Notes: a model not told the origin generated them from the sequence alone. 64,000 nucleotides of DNA from Streptomyces albus subsp. albus (GCF_000719865.1 NZ_JOID01000025.1:1-64000); one strand, 5' to 3'; numbered from the stretch's first letter, positions 39,605-49,765 are shown. Numbers and translations are program-made.

Positions 39605-42600
39605 ATGCCCCAGTCCATGGATCCCCATGAGGCGGCGCGCGACAGCGCCGCCGGGGACACCCCCGAGAACAACAGCCCCAGCGACACCCTGCCTCCGCGG
39701 CGGCGCCGTGCGGCCTCCCGCCCGGCGGGTCCGCCCTCCGCGCCGGTCGCCGACGCGCAGGCCCAGGAGGAGACCGGGGCCACGACGGTGATCGCGGACT
39801 CCGCGCCCGCCGCTCCGGCGGCCCTCTCCGCGCTGTCGGAGGGGGAGACCGCCGCCGAGGCGGCTCCCGAGCCCGCGGCCCCGCGGCGCCGGCGGGCGGT
39901 CCGCAAGGCCACGGCACCGGCCGGCGCGCCCAGAGCGGCCGAGGAGCCGGAGACCGTGGCACCGGAGGCCGCCGAGGAGCCGGAGGAGGCCGGGCCGGCC
40001 GAGGAGATCGCCGCCGCCCAGGAGGAGGCCGCCGCCGAGGCGGTCGCCGAGGAGGACGACGAGCTCTCCGGCGGCACTCCGGCGGCGGAGGCCGCCGAAG
40101 CGGCTCCCCCCGAGCCCGAGCCCGTGGCCGCCCCCGCCGCAGAGGCGGAGGCCGCTCCCCGTGCCCGTACCCGCCGCCGTGCCGTGCGCAAGGCGACCGC
40201 TCCGGCCGGTGCGCCCACCGTCACCGGTGACGGTGACCTGGCCGAGCCCACGGTCGTCGGCGACCAGACCCCGGCGGTGGCCCCGGCCGACGAGGCCGCG
40301 GCCGCCCCGTCCGGCGAGGAGGCCCCGCGCCGTACCCGTCGCCGCGCCGTCCGCAAGGCCACGGCTCCGGCCGGTGCCCCGGCCGAGGCGGCCGCCGCGG
40401 CCGGGGGAATCGAGGCCGCGCAGGGCGGCGCCCCCGAGGCCGGGGCTCCGTCGGAGAGCCCCGCGCAGCCGCTGACCGAGGGCACCGTGACCGTCGCCGA
40501 CGCCGTGGAGGCGCCGAGAGGCCGCACCCGCCGTCGTTCCGCGCGCCGCGGCGAGACCGGTCTGGCCACTCCGGAGCTCGCTCCGGTGGCCGATGACGCC
40601 GCCGTGCCCGCCCGTGGCGAAGCCGGGGCGGCCGCGGAGACGGAGCGTGCGGAGGGCTCCGCCGAGGAGCGGCCGGCCCGTTCGCGCCGCCGGGCCGAGC
40701 GCCGGCAGCCCGCGGCCGAGGCCGGGACGGAGGCAGCGGCGGGAGCCGGCGCCCCCGGGAATGCCCCGTTCGCGGCGCCCGAGGCACCTGCGGCGGAGCC
40801 CGAGCCGGAGCCGGGCGGCCGTACGCGCCGCCGCGCCGTCCGGCCGCCGACGGCCGTGTTCCAGGCACCGGTCTTCACCGAGCCCATGTTCCAGACGCCG
40901 GAGCGTGCCGCCGCCGAGGCCGCCGCGGAGGCGGCGGAGGAAGAGCCCGAGGCCGGGGAGGCGGCCGAGCGGCAGCCCGCCGCGGCCACCGGCGGCACAC
41001 GCCGTCGCCGCCGCCGGGCCGGCGCCGCGGAGGACACCGGTCCCGAGGCCGGCACCGCCGCCGAGGCCGCCGAGGAGGAACAGCCGGAGGCGGCCGCCGA
41101 GCCGCAGGCCGGTGAGGAGGAGTACGGCGAGCGCCCGTCCCGCCGTCGCCGCCGGGGTGGCCGTCGCCGCCGCCGGGGCGAGGGCGAGGGGAACGGCGAG
41201 GCCGGCGAGGAGGGCCCCGAGGACGCCGGGACCGAGGGCGAGGACGCCGGGGAGCCCACTGCCGAGGGTGACCGCGAGGGCGCCGGTACCGGGCAGCGGG
41301 AGGAGCGCGAGGAGCGGGACGAGCAGGAGGAGGACCACGGCGGCGCGGGCGGCACCAGCAGCAGCCGCCGCCGTCGCCGCCGGCGTCGGCGCAGCGGGGA
41401 CGCGGGCGACCACCCGGTCGACGCCTCGCAGGACGACCCGGAGCGCACGGTCGTCAAGATCCGCGAGCCGCGCAAGAAGGAGGAGCCCGGCACGGGCTTC
41501 GACGAGGTGCAGTCCATCAAGGGTTCGACCCGGATGGAGGCGAAGAAGCAGCGCCGCCGCGAGGGCCGCGAGCAGGGCCGTCGCCGCGTGCCGATCATCA
41601 CCGAGGCCGAGTTCCTGGCCCGGCGCGAGGCCGTCGAGCGGGTGATGGTCGTCCGCCAGAGCGGTGAGCGCACCCAGATCGGCGTGCTGGAGGACGGCGT
41701 CCTCGTTGAGCACTTCGTCAACAAGGAGCAGGCCACCAGTTACGTCGGCAACGTCTACCTGGGCAAGGTCCAGAACGTGCTGCCGTCGATGGAGGCCGCG
41801 TTCGTCGACATCGGCAAGGGCCGCAACGCCGTGCTGTACGCCGGTGAGGTCAACTTCGACGCGCTCGGCATGTCCGGCGGTCCGCGCCGGATCGAGACCG
41901 CGCTCAAGTCGGGCCAGTCGGTTCTGGTGCAGGTCACCAAGGACCCGATCGGCCACAAGGGTGCCCGGCTCACCAGCCAGGTGTCGCTGCCCGGCCGCTA
42001 CCTGGTCTACGTGCCCGAGGGCTCGATGACGGGGATCAGCCGCAAGCTGCCGGACACCGAGCGCTCCCGGCTGAAGCAGATCCTCAAGAAGATCGTCCCC
42101 GAGGACGCGGGCGTCATCGTGCGCACCGCCGCCGAGGGCGCGTCCGAGGACGAGCTGGCCCGGGACGTCGAGCGGCTGCAGCAGCAGTGGGCCGACATCC
42201 AGAAGAAGGCCAAGGGCGGCGGCGCCCCCACCCTCCTCTACGGCGAGCCGGACATGACCGTCCGCGTCGTCCGCGACATCTTCAACGAGGACTTCTCCAA
42301 GGTCATCGTCAGCGGTGACGGTGCCTGGGAGACCATCCAGGGATATGTCTCGCACGTCGCCCCGGATCTCACCGACCGGCTGCAGAAGTGGACGTCGGAC
42401 GTCGACGTCTTCGCCACGTACCGGATCGACGAGCAGCTGATGAAGGCGCTGGACCGCAAGGTCTGGCTGCCCAGCGGCGGTTCGCTGGTGATCGACCGGA
42501 CCGAGGCGATGGTCGTCGTCGACGTCAACACCGGCAAGTTCACCGGCCAGGGCGGCAACCTGGAGGAGACGGTCACCAGGAACAACCTGGAGGCGGCCGA

Positions 42601-43765
42601 GGAGATCGTGCGCCAGCTGCGGCTGCGCGACCTCGGCGGCATCATCGTGATCGACTTCATCGACATGGTGCTGGAGTCCAACCGGGACCTGGTGCTGCGC
42701 CGGCTGCTGGAGTGCCTGGGCCGTGACCGTACGAAGCACCAGGTGGCCGAGGTCACCTCGCTGGGTCTGGTGCAGATGACCCGCAAGCGGGTCGGCCAGG
42801 GACTCCTGGAGTCGTTCTCGGAGACCTGCGTCCACTGCAACGGACGCGGCGTCATCGTGCACATGGAGCAGCCGTCGGCGCCCGGCGGTGGCGGTGGCAA
42901 GCGGAAGAAGAAGGGCAAGGGCGGCGCGGCCGCGGCGGAGCCGCACATCCACGCCCCGGAGCCGTCGGACATCGGCGCCGGGGGCGAGGCCGCGGTGGCC
43001 GCGATGGCGTCCCCGGAGACGCCGGCCGAGGTGGCGGCGGAGGCCGCCGAGCCGGTGGCGCTGCCGGAGCCCGCGTTCAGCCCGGACGAGGAGCTGTTCA
43101 GCAGCGCGGCCGAGGCGGAGGCGGCGGCCTCCCGGGTCGGCCGCGGCCGGCGCCGGGCGGTCCGCAAGGCGTCCGCGCCGGCGGGCCCGCCCAAGGCGGC
43201 CGCCGGGGAGGCGGTCGTGGTCGTCGCCCCGGCCGAGCCCGGGACGCGGCCCGAAGAGGTGCGGGAGCCCGTGACGGAGACGGTGGCGGAGCCGGCGGCC
43301 GAGGCCGCTCCGGAGCCCGCGCCGGCCGCCGAGGCGGCGCCTGTGGCCCGTACCCGCCGCCGTGCCGTGCGCAAGGCCTCGGCCCCCGCGGGTCCGCCGA
43401 AGGGCACCGAGGAGCCGGAGGAGACGGCCGTGGTGGTCGTTCCCGCAGGTGAGCCGGCCGCGGAGCCGGAGCCCGTCATGGCCGGGGCGCAGCCGTCCGC
43501 GGGGCCCGAGACGGAGCCCGCGGAGGGCCAGGAGCCCGCGGCCGCCCCGGCGAAGAAGGCGGCGAAGCGCGCCGCGGCCAAGAAGGCGACGGCGAAGAAG
43601 GCCGCCACCAAGAAGACGGCGGCCAAGAAGGAGCCGGGCACGGTGAAGAAGGCGGCCGCCAAGAAGACCACGGCGAAGAAGGCCGCCGCCAGGAAGACGG
43701 CGAAGAAGGCCGTGGCGCCGGAGCAGTCCTCCGCCCCGGCCGCGGCCTCGGCCGACGAGTCGTAG
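39605..43765 (+). CDS. rne: Ribonuclease E/G family endoribonuclease
   Basis: This very large RNase has about 1,386 residues. An Ala/Glu/Pro/Arg-rich N-terminal extension (about 1-670) precedes the conserved core. The S1 RNA-binding domain begins near residue 678 (VMVVRQSGERTQIGVLEDG in part), DNase I-like catalytic residues lie in MVVVDVNTGKFTG (about 968), and the zinc-link is CVHCNGRG (about 1075). A second low-complexity extension follows, ending in AKKA/TAKKAA lysine repeats. Both extensions repeat the micro-motif AVRKA-(T/S)-APAG. Internal catalysis with flanking disordered arms is typical of actinobacterial RNase E. ATG 39605 follows GGGAGAAA. A perfect TTGACA lies at 39445-39450, but no good -10 follows. 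Confidence 0.95.
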   Translation: MPQSMDPHEAARDSAAGDTPENNSPSDTLPPRRRRAASRPAGPPSAPVADAQAQEETGATTVIADSAPAAPAALSALSEGETAAEAAPEPAAPRRRRAVRKATAPAGAPRAAEEPETVAPEAAEEPEEAGPAEEIAAAQEEAAAEAVAEEDDELSGGTPAAEAAEAAPPEPEPVAAPAAEAEAAPRARTRRRAVRKATAPAGAPTVTGDGDLAEPTVVGDQTPAVAPADEAAAAPSGEEAPRRTRRRAVRKATAPAGAPAEAAAAAGGIEAAQGGAPEAGAPSESPAQPLTEGTVTVADAVEAPRGRTRRRSARRGETGLATPELAPVADDAAVPARGEAGAAAETERAEGSAEERPARSRRRAERRQPAAEAGTEAAAGAGAPGNAPFAAPEAPAAEPEPEPGGRTRRRAVRPPTAVFQAPVFTEPMFQTPERAAAEAAAEAAEEEPEAGEAAERQPAAATGGTRRRRRRAGAAEDTGPEAGTAAEAAEEEQPEAAAEPQAGEEEYGERPSRRRRRGGRRRRRGEGEGNGEAGEEGPEDAGTEGEDAGEPTAEGDREGAGTGQREEREERDEQEEDHGGAGGTSSSRRRRRRRRRSGDAGDHPVDASQDDPERTVVKIREPRKKEEPGTGFDEVQSIKGSTRMEAKKQRRREGREQGRRRVPIITEAEFLARREAVERVMVVRQSGERTQIGVLEDGVLVEHFVNKEQATSYVGNVYLGKVQNVLPSMEAAFVDIGKGRNAVLYAGEVNFDALGMSGGPRRIETALKSGQSVLVQVTKDPIGHKGARLTSQVSLPGRYLVYVPEGSMTGISRKLPDTERSRLKQILKKIVPEDAGVIVRTAAEGASEDELARDVERLQQQWADIQKKAKGGGAPTLLYGEPDMTVRVVRDIFNEDFSKVIVSGDGAWETIQGYVSHVAPDLTDRLQKWTSDVDVFATYRIDEQLMKALDRKVWLPSGGSLVIDRTEAMVVVDVNTGKFTGQGGNLEETVTRNNLEAAEEIVRQLRLRDLGGIIVIDFIDMVLESNRDLVLRRLLECLGRDRTKHQVAEVTSLGLVQMTRKRVGQGLLESFSETCVHCNGRGVIVHMEQPSAPGGGGGKRKKKGKGGAAAAEPHIHAPEPSDIGAGGEAAVAAMASPETPAEVAAEAAEPVALPEPAFSPDEELFSSAAEAEAAASRVGRGRRRAVRKASAPAGPPKAAAGEAVVVVAPAEPGTRPEEVREPVTETVAEPAAEAAPEPAPAAEAAPVARTRRRAVRKASAPAGPPKGTEEPEETAVVVVPAGEPAAEPEPVMAGAQPSAGPETEPAEGQEPAAAPAKKAAKRAAAKKATAKKAATKKTAAKKEPGTVKKAAAKKTTAKKAAARKTAKKAVAPEQSSAPAAASADES

Positions 43766-43792
43766 CCACGGCGGGCCGCACGGCCCGTGTGT

Positions 43793-43848
43793 GCGCCGGG
43801 CCGGTGCGCCCCCTCCCTTCCCGGGAGGGCGGGGCACCGGCCCGGCGC
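43793..43848 (+). terminator. rne terminator
   Basis: The 15-base arms 43793-43807 and 43834-43848 pair perfectly, with additional inner pairing (CCCC/GGGG, TCCC/GGGA). It lies 28 bases after the rne stop. Confidence 0.85.
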
Positions 43849-43866
43849 CGTGCGGGGTCGTCCCGT

Positions 43867-43914
43867 CGGCCGCGCGGGAACGCGTCCGGGCGGCCGCGCG
43901 GGAACGCGTCCGGG
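43867..43914. repeat. Tandem 24-bp repeat, two copies
   Basis: Two exact copies of a 24-base unit beginning CGGCCGCGCGGGAACGCG lie at 43867-43890 and 43891-43914, in the gap between rne and rplU. No function is evident. Confidence 0.8.
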
Positions 43915-44090
43915 CGGGGCCTCCCGGCGCGGGGCCGGAGCGCGGTATGCGAGCGGTGGCCGGGCGGGTGGCGCCCTCCGCCCCGGGCGCCCCGGGCGAC
44001 GTGCGCGCCGTGAACGTCAGCGGGGAGCCGTCCCGGAACGCCCCCGGAACGCCCCCGGACCGTAGGGGACCGGTGGCCGTGAGGGCCGGT

Positions 44091-44119
44091 TTGACCGGCG
44101 TGTCAAGGCCCCGTAATCT
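44091..44119 (+). promoter_or_regulatory. rplU-rpmA promoter
   Basis: TTGACC (44091-44096), 17 bases, TAATCT (44114-44119): the best sigma-70-type match in the window. Transcription would start near 44126. Confidence 0.8.
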
Positions 44120-44125
44120 TGACCG

Positions 44126-44283
44126 TCGGCGTGTGTACGCCAACCCCTTGAGCACATCCCTCCCGGTCCGCCGGGGGAGGCCGCTCGTCCTTCCGGAAAC
44201 CGCGGTACGGATCCTTCGGAGATCCGGCTTCCGCGTGAGCGGCTGGCATCAGGGGTCCCGTTCGAGCAGAGAGTGAGATCCGC
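44126..44283 (+). promoter_or_regulatory. Structured 5' leader of the L21 operon
   Basis: About 158 untranslated bases lie between the predicted transcription start and GTG 44284. Two stems can be drawn: CCTCCC...GGGAGG around 44158-44180, and a CCGGA/TCCGG pair around 44195-44230. Ribosomal-protein operons often control themselves through such leaders. The role here is inferred. Confidence 0.4.
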
Positions 44284-44604
44284 GTGTACGCCATCGTGCG
44301 CAGCGGTGGTCGCCAGCACAAGGTTGCTGTCGGCGACATCGTTGAGGTTGACAAGATTTCCACCGGCAAGGTCGGCGACACGGTCGAGCTCTCGACCCTG
44401 CTCGTGGTCGACGGCGACGCGGTCACCAGCGACCCGTGGGTCCTCGCGGGCATCAAGGTCCAGGGCGAGATCGTGGACCACCACAAGGGCGCCAAGATCG
44501 ACATCCTGCGGTACAAGAACAAGACCGGTTACCGCCGGCGCCAGGGCCACCGCCAGCAGTACACGGCGCTGAAGATCACCGACATCCCCGCGGCTGCGAA
44601 GTAA
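44284..44604 (+). CDS. rplU: 50S ribosomal protein L21
   Basis: This 106-residue protein has the L21 start [14 protein letters not shown] and the GTVELxxVLLV region here as [14 protein letters not shown]. The RNA-binding C-terminus is [17 protein letters not shown] 44284 has AGAGAGTGAGA upstream. It is the first gene of rplU-rpmA, with a strong promoter. Confidence 0.98.
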   Translation: MYAIVRSGGRQHKVAVGDIVEVDKISTGKVGDTVELSTLLVVDGDAVTSDPWVLAGIKVQGEIVDHHKGAKIDILRYKNKTGYRRRQGHRQQYTALKITDIPAAAK

Positions 44605-44618
44605 GGGACTGAGAACAC

Positions 44619-44876
44619 ATGGCACACAAGAAGGGCGCATCGTCCACCCGGAACGGGCGCGACTCCAATGCCCAGCGGCTCGGCGTGAAGCGCTTCGGCG
44701 GTCAGGTCGTCAACGCCGGTGAGATCCTGGTCCGCCAGCGCGGCACCCACTTCCACCCGGGCAACGGCGTCGGCCGCGGCGGCGACGACACGCTGTTCGC
44801 CCTCGCCGCCGGTGCGGTGCAGTTCGGCACCAGCCGCGGCCGCAAGGTCGTGAACATCGTTCCGGTCGCCGAGTAA
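44619..44876 (+). CDS. rpmA: 50S ribosomal protein L27
   Basis: This 85-residue protein begins [20 protein letters not shown], whose N-terminal arm reaches the peptidyl transferase centre. The [20 protein letters not shown] core is seen as GTHFHPG and [11 protein letters not shown]. It has no cleavable N-terminal extension of the Firmicutes type. It lies 14 bases after rplU in one operon and ends at a strong hairpin. Confidence 0.98.
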   Translation: MAHKKGASSTRNGRDSNAQRLGVKRFGGQVVNAGEILVRQRGTHFHPGNGVGRGGDDTLFALAAGAVQFGTSRGRKVVNIVPVAE

Positions 44877-44901
44877 TCAGCCCGGACGCGAAGACACAGC
44901 A

Positions 44902-44967
44902 CCGAGGGCGGGCCGCCCTTCCCGTCGCGCAGCGCACGCTCGCGGCGGGAAGCCGGTCCGCCCTCGG
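44902..44967 (+). terminator. rplU-rpmA terminator
   Basis: An extended stem pairs CCGAGGGCGG near 44902 with CCGCCCTCGG ending at 44967. Inner pairing CTTCCCG/CGGGAAG and CGCG/CGCG surrounds a short loop. Confidence 0.8.
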
Positions 44968-45057
44968 CGCGTTGACCAGGCAGTACCGCAGAGCAGTACC
45001 GCAGAACAACCCCGTCACCAGGCCGGAAGGCCGGTACGCACAGCAGGAGGCACCCGT

Positions 45058-46497
45058 ATGACCACCTTCGTGGACCGCGTCGAACTGCATGTCGCCGCGG
45101 GTAACGGAGGCCACGGCTGTGCCTCCGTTCACCGTGAGAAGTTCAAGCCGCTCGGCGGCCCCGACGGCGGCAACGGCGGCCGGGGCGGCGATGTGACCCT
45201 GGTCGTCGACCAGTCCGTCACCACGCTCCTCGACTACCACCACAGCCCGCACCGCAAGGCCGGCAACGGCAGGCCCGGCGAGGGCGGGAACCGTTCCGGC
45301 AAGGACGGCCAGGACCTGGTGCTGCCGGTCCCGGACGGCACCGTCGTCCTCGACAAGCAGGGCCGGGTGCTCGCCGACCTCGTCGGCCAGGGCACCACCT
45401 ACGTCGCCGCGCAGGGCGGCCGCGGCGGTCTCGGCAACGCCGCGCTGGCCTCGGCCCGCCGCAAGGCTCCCGGGTTCGCGCTGCTGGGCGAGCCGGGGCA
45501 CACCGGGGACATCGTCCTGGAGCTCAAGACGGTCGCCGATGTGGCGCTGGTCGGGTACCCGAGCGCCGGCAAGTCCTCGCTGATCTCGGTGCTCTCCGCC
45601 GCCAAGCCGAAGATCGCCGACTATCCGTTCACGACCCTGGTGCCCAACCTGGGCGTGGTGACGGCCGGTTCGACCGTCTACACCGTCGCGGACGTTCCCG
45701 GGCTGATCCCGGGCGCCAGCCAGGGCAGGGGCCTGGGCCTGGAGTTCCTGCGCCATGTCGAGCGCTGCTCGGTGCTGGTGCACGTCCTGGACACCGCCAC
45801 CCTGGAGTCCGACCGCGACCCGCTCTCCGACCTCGACACCATCGAGGAGGAGCTGCGGAGCTACGGCGGCCTGGGCGACCGGCCGCGGATCGTCGTCCTC
45901 AACAAGATCGATGTGCCGGACGGCAAGGACCTCGCCGAGATGGTCCGTCCCGATCTGGAGGCCCGCGGTTACCGGGTCTTCGAGGTGTCGGCCGTCGCCC
46001 ACACCGGTCTGAGGGAGCTGTCCTTCGCGCTGGCCGAGATCGTGGCGAGGGCGCGCGCCGCCAAGCCCGAGCAGGAGGCGACCCGGATCGTCATCCGCCC
46101 GAAGGCGGTGGACGACGCGGGCTTCACCGTCACCCGCGAGGGCGAGGACCTGTACCGGGTGCGGGGGGAGAAGCCCGAACGCTGGGTGCGGCAGACGGAC
46201 TTCAGCAACGACGAGGCCGTCGGCTATCTCGCGGACCGGCTCAACCGCCTCGGCGTGGAGGACGCCCTGGTCAAGGCGGGTGCCCGGGCGGGCGACGGCG
46301 TCGCGATCGGCCCGGAGGACGACGCGGTCGTCTTCGACTGGGAGCCGAGCATGGCCGCGGGCGCCGAGATGCTCGGCCGCCGCGGCGAGGACCACCGCCT
46401 GGAGGCGCCGCGCCCGGCCGCCGTACGCCGCCGCGACCGGGACGCGGAGCGGGACGAGGCCGAGGCGGAGTACCGGGGCTTCGACCCCTTCTCCTGA
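45058..46497 (+). CDS. obgE: Obg family GTPase
   Basis: This 479-residue ribosome-associated GTPase has a glycine-rich Obg fold (1-160; [20 protein letters not shown] blocks), a G domain with G1 GYPSAGKSS (about 166), G3 DVPGLIPGA and G4 NKID, and a C-terminal OCT domain (about 350-425). It acts in 50S maturation, and obg affects the onset of aerial growth in Streptomyces. CAGGAGG lies just before ATG 45058. Upstream, TTGACC at 44972-44977 and an imperfect 13-base direct repeat (GCAGTACCGCAGA twice, about 44980-45007) mark the promoter region. Confidence 0.96.
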   Translation: MTTFVDRVELHVAAGNGGHGCASVHREKFKPLGGPDGGNGGRGGDVTLVVDQSVTTLLDYHHSPHRKAGNGRPGEGGNRSGKDGQDLVLPVPDGTVVLDKQGRVLADLVGQGTTYVAAQGGRGGLGNAALASARRKAPGFALLGEPGHTGDIVLELKTVADVALVGYPSAGKSSLISVLSAAKPKIADYPFTTLVPNLGVVTAGSTVYTVADVPGLIPGASQGRGLGLEFLRHVERCSVLVHVLDTATLESDRDPLSDLDTIEEELRSYGGLGDRPRIVVLNKIDVPDGKDLAEMVRPDLEARGYRVFEVSAVAHTGLRELSFALAEIVARARAAKPEQEATRIVIRPKAVDDAGFTVTREGEDLYRVRGEKPERWVRQTDFSNDEAVGYLADRLNRLGVEDALVKAGARAGDGVAIGPEDDAVVFDWEPSMAAGAEMLGRRGEDHRLEAPRPAAVRRRDRDAERDEAEAEYRGFDPFS

Positions 46498-46675
46498 CCG
46501 GCCCGGCCGGGCGTTCCGGACCTGCCGGCCGCGCCCGCCGGCCCCTCGTCCGGTCCCGTCCGGCCTCCCGTACGGAAGGGGACCGCGGACCACGGGCCCC
46601 GCCCGCCCCGTACGCCGGGGGCGTGCGGGGCCCTCCGCGCACCGGGAACCGTCCTGCCCCCGTCCGCACACGGCA

Positions 46676-46681
46676 TAGGGT
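46676..46681 (+). promoter_or_regulatory. -10 box for leaderless galE-like gene
   Basis: TAGGGT ends 6 bases before ATG 46688, and no ribosome-binding sequence is present. Confidence 0.5.
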
Positions 46682-46687
46682 GGCGCC

Positions 46688-47668
46688 ATGACGTGGTTGA
46701 TCACAGGCGGTGCCGGCTACATCGGCTCCCATGTAGTGAAGGCACTGACCGGCAGCGGTGAACGCGCCGTCGTGCTCGACGATCTGAGCACCGGGGAAGC
46801 CGGGCGGCTGCCCTCCGGCGTCCCCCTGGAACGGGGGTCCGTCCTCGACCGGGAGCTGCTGGACCGCGTCCTGCGCGAGCACGCCGTGACGGGTGTCGTG
46901 CACATCGCCGCCAAGAAGCAAGTCGGCGAGTCGGTGGAGAAGCCGCTGCTCTACTACCGGGAGAACGTCGAAGGGCTGCGGACGGTGCTCCAGGCGGCCG
47001 CCGACGCCGGGGTGCGCCGCTTCCTCTTCTCCTCCTCGGCCGCCGTCTACGGCATGCCGGAGACCGATCTCGTCACCGAGGCCACCCCCTGCGCGCCGAT
47101 GAGCCCGTACGGCGAGACGAAGCTCGCCGGCGAGTGGCTGGTGGCCGCGACCGGGCGGGCGCACGGCATGGCGACGGTCTCCCTGCGCTACTTCAACGTG
47201 GCCGGTGCCGCCTCGCCCGAGCTGAGCGACGCGGGCGTCTTCAACCTCGTCCCCATGGTCTTCGAGCGGCTCTCCGCGGGGCGGCCGCCGCTCGTCTTCG
47301 GGGACGACTACCCCACGCCGGACGGCACGTGCGTCCGGGACTACATCCACGTCGAGGACGTCGCCGACGCGCATGTGGCGGCCGTCCGCCGGCTCACCGC
47401 CGACCCGGAGACCGCCCTGGTGCTCAACATCGGCCGCGGGGAAGGGGTGTCGGTGACCGAGATGATCGGGATCATCGGCGAGGTCACCGGCCTGGACGCG
47501 CGGCCCGAGGTGCGGGAGCGGCGGCCCGGCGACCCGGCGCGGGTGGTCGCCTCGGCGGAAATGATCGGCAAGGAGCTCGGCTGGACGGCCCGGTACGGGG
47601 TGCGGGAGATGGTGGAGTCGGCCTGGGCCGGCTGGTGCGCCCGGCACCCGGAGACCGGCACGGGCTGA
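46688..47668 (+). CDS. galE: UDP-glucose 4-epimerase-like short-chain dehydrogenase
   Basis: This 326-residue extended SDR enzyme has the NAD-binding motif GGAGYIGSH (7-15), the SSSAAVYG strand (Ser115 region) and the catalytic YGETK (Tyr141, Lys145). CVRDYIHVEDVADAH and NIGRGEGVSV are typical of GalE. It probably interconverts UDP-glucose and UDP-galactose for wall or capsular polymers; other nucleotide-sugar epimerases share these motifs. The convergent neighbour is a teichoic-acid-type polymerase, supporting a cell-surface role. Confidence 0.88.
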   Translation: MTWLITGGAGYIGSHVVKALTGSGERAVVLDDLSTGEAGRLPSGVPLERGSVLDRELLDRVLREHAVTGVVHIAAKKQVGESVEKPLLYYRENVEGLRTVLQAAADAGVRRFLFSSSAAVYGMPETDLVTEATPCAPMSPYGETKLAGEWLVAATGRAHGMATVSLRYFNVAGAASPELSDAGVFNLVPMVFERLSAGRPPLVFGDDYPTPDGTCVRDYIHVEDVADAHVAAVRRLTADPETALVLNIGRGEGVSVTEMIGIIGEVTGLDARPEVRERRPGDPARVVASAEMIGKELGWTARYGVREMVESAWAGWCARHPETGTG

Positions 47669-47737
47669 GCCCGTACGGACGCCCGGCCGGCGTCCCGGGG
47701 CCGGGACCACCGGCAGGGCCGGGGCGGCCGGGACCAC

Positions 47738-47786
47738 GGACAGGGGCGGGGCCCCCGGGGGCTCCTCCTCCGGCCCGCCCCCGTCC
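47738..47786 (+). terminator. galE terminator
   Basis: The 13-base arms 47738-47750 and 47774-47786 pair with one mismatch and are followed by TTTGTT. Confidence 0.75.
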
Positions 47787-47812
47787 TTTGTTCCCGGCCC
47801 CCCCCCCCCGCC

Positions 47813-49765
47813 CCCGGGGCCGGCGACCGCGGCCTCGTTGAAGCGGACCAGGGACGGCGGGTCCGACGGGCCGAGCAGATAGGTCTTCAGCTCGGCGCGG
47901 GCCGCCGCGAGGGTGTCCTTCTCCGGATTGCGCACGGCCTCCAGCAGTTCCGGGAGACCGTCGGCCTCCGGGGTGAGGATGGCCGCCGCCCGTACGGTCG
48001 GGAAGCCGGCCCGGAACTCCTTCTCGTCGAGCCCGCTCGTGTTGGCCACCGCGTAGGGCTTCTCACTGGTCAGGTAGTCGGAGACGACGCTCGACACATC
48101 GCTGATCAGCAGATCGGCCTGGTTGAAGCAGGTGTAGATGGCGGGCCGGGGGCCGGTGATGATCTGGTGCTCCCACTCGGGGAAGGACGCCCAGTACGCG
48201 CGTTCCCAGGCGGCCGTCGCCGCCACCACGGCCGCGGCGCGGTCGGTGTCGGGCGTCGACTGGATCATCATCCGCTCGGCCTCGTCGGCGTCGGGACGGA
48301 AGTGCGTACTGGTCAGCCGGTCCAGTTCGACGGCGCGGCGGCGCAGCTCGGCGGCGGCCTCCGGGCCCGGCCGCGGTCCGCCGCGGCGGGCGTTGGCCTC
48401 GGAGATCATGGCCTGGATGCGCTCGTTGGCACGGGCCGCGCGCGGGTCGACGGAGCCGGTCATGGGGTGGGGCTTGTAGAGCAGCCGCACGCCCGGGTCG
48501 GCGAGCAGCCGGCGGACGATGTTCTCACCGGCGAGGATCACCGAGGTGTTGCCCGGGTCGTTGGTCCAGCCCTCCCAGGTGGGGGCGTAGAGGACGGTGG
48601 TGAGGCCGTCGTCGGCCGGCGGCCCGGCGTAGGGGCGGATCGGCGACAGCTGCGGGCGGCCGACCTCCACCACGTCCCGGTCGTCGACGCCGATGTCGGC
48701 GAGCTGGTAGCGCTCGCGCGCGGCCGGACCGGCCACCCACACCTCGTCGTACGCCTTGGCGTAGGGGTTGCAGCTGGAGAGCTTGTCGCTCTCGCCGTGG
48801 TTGATGAACGCGTGCTTGATCGAGGGGATGCGCAGAACCTGCGAGGTCTTACCGGAGTTGGCCGGGTGCAGCATCATCTTGAGCGTCGAGTGCTCCAGAT
48901 GCATCAGATGCGCGACCTTCGGGATGCAGAGGATCGGCACGTCCGTGGCGTCGATCTTCTGCACCATGAAGCGCTCGCGGAGCACGATGACCGGCCTGCC
49001 GTCGAGCTGCGGCAGCGTGGAGAGCCACATGTTGGCCTGGTACGCCGAGGTGGTGCCGCCGGAGAAGTACATGCCGACCGTGGGCCGGTACTCGGCGAGC
49101 CAGGTGTCCAGCCACTTCAGCACCTGCGCCTCGGTCGCCGAGCGCTTGGCCGGCAGCAGCCAGCCCGCGAGGTACAGGGTGCCGGCGATGGAGACGGCCA
49201 GCGCGAGGGCCAGCCCGATGCCGCCCCAGAAGGCGTCCCGGGTGACCACGGTGGCCAGCAGGCCTGCGGTGACCGGCATCGAGAAGGTCAGCAGCCGGTG
49301 GCCCGGACGGCGGGACAGGATGCGCGGCGGCGCGGGGGAGAGCCGCAGGGCCGAGGTGTCGATGTTCCGGGTGACGATCGGCAGCGTCCGGCTGCGGCGC
49401 ACCAGCACCGCGGTGGCCTGGCACGCGAAGTGCGTCATGTAGAAGGCCAGCAGCCCGATGGTCAGCGGAGAGTGCTCCGCGATCGGGTTGATGTCCTCCA
49501 CCCGGAGGAGCCCCAGCACGATCAGCATGTCCCGCAGCAGTTGCCGGACGGTGACGTCGAAGCGGACCTTGCCCAGCAGCGACAGCAGCCCCGGCTGCTT
49601 CAGCTGGAGATACAGATCGAGGGCGAGCCCCCCCGCCGAGGCGATGACGAAGGTCGGCACATGGGGCAGCAGGGCACCCGCGAGCTGGCCCGTATAGGCC
49701 GCGAACATCGCGAAGAGTGCTGTGAGCTGCACAACACGGCGGGTGGCTGGTCCGGCAGAGGGCAC
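47813..49765 (-). CDS. TagF-like CDP-glycerol glycerophosphotransferase-type membrane protein, 3' end unresolved
   Basis: About 650 residues are clearly coding. Several membrane helices lie in residues 10-215. A cytoplasmic domain follows with the marks of polyglycerol-phosphate polymerases: FINHGESDKLSSCN, VLYAPTWEGW, LLYKPHPM and ADLLISDVSSVVSDYL. It probably helps build a wall teichoic-acid-like polymer, known in Streptomyces. The GTG at 49765 follows AGGAG. No stop occurs where the protein should end (after LVRFNEAAVAG). The frame runs through a C12 run at 47798-47809, through the galE terminator and antisense to galE. All three frames lack an early stop there, so the 3' end is probably damaged in the assembly or has lost its stop. 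Confidence 0.8.

Noticed and set aside
39299..44155. 1,618-residue minus-strand frame opposite rne
   Set aside because: It mirrors the repetitive rne arms as Leu/Gly/Arg strings, with no start context or domain.
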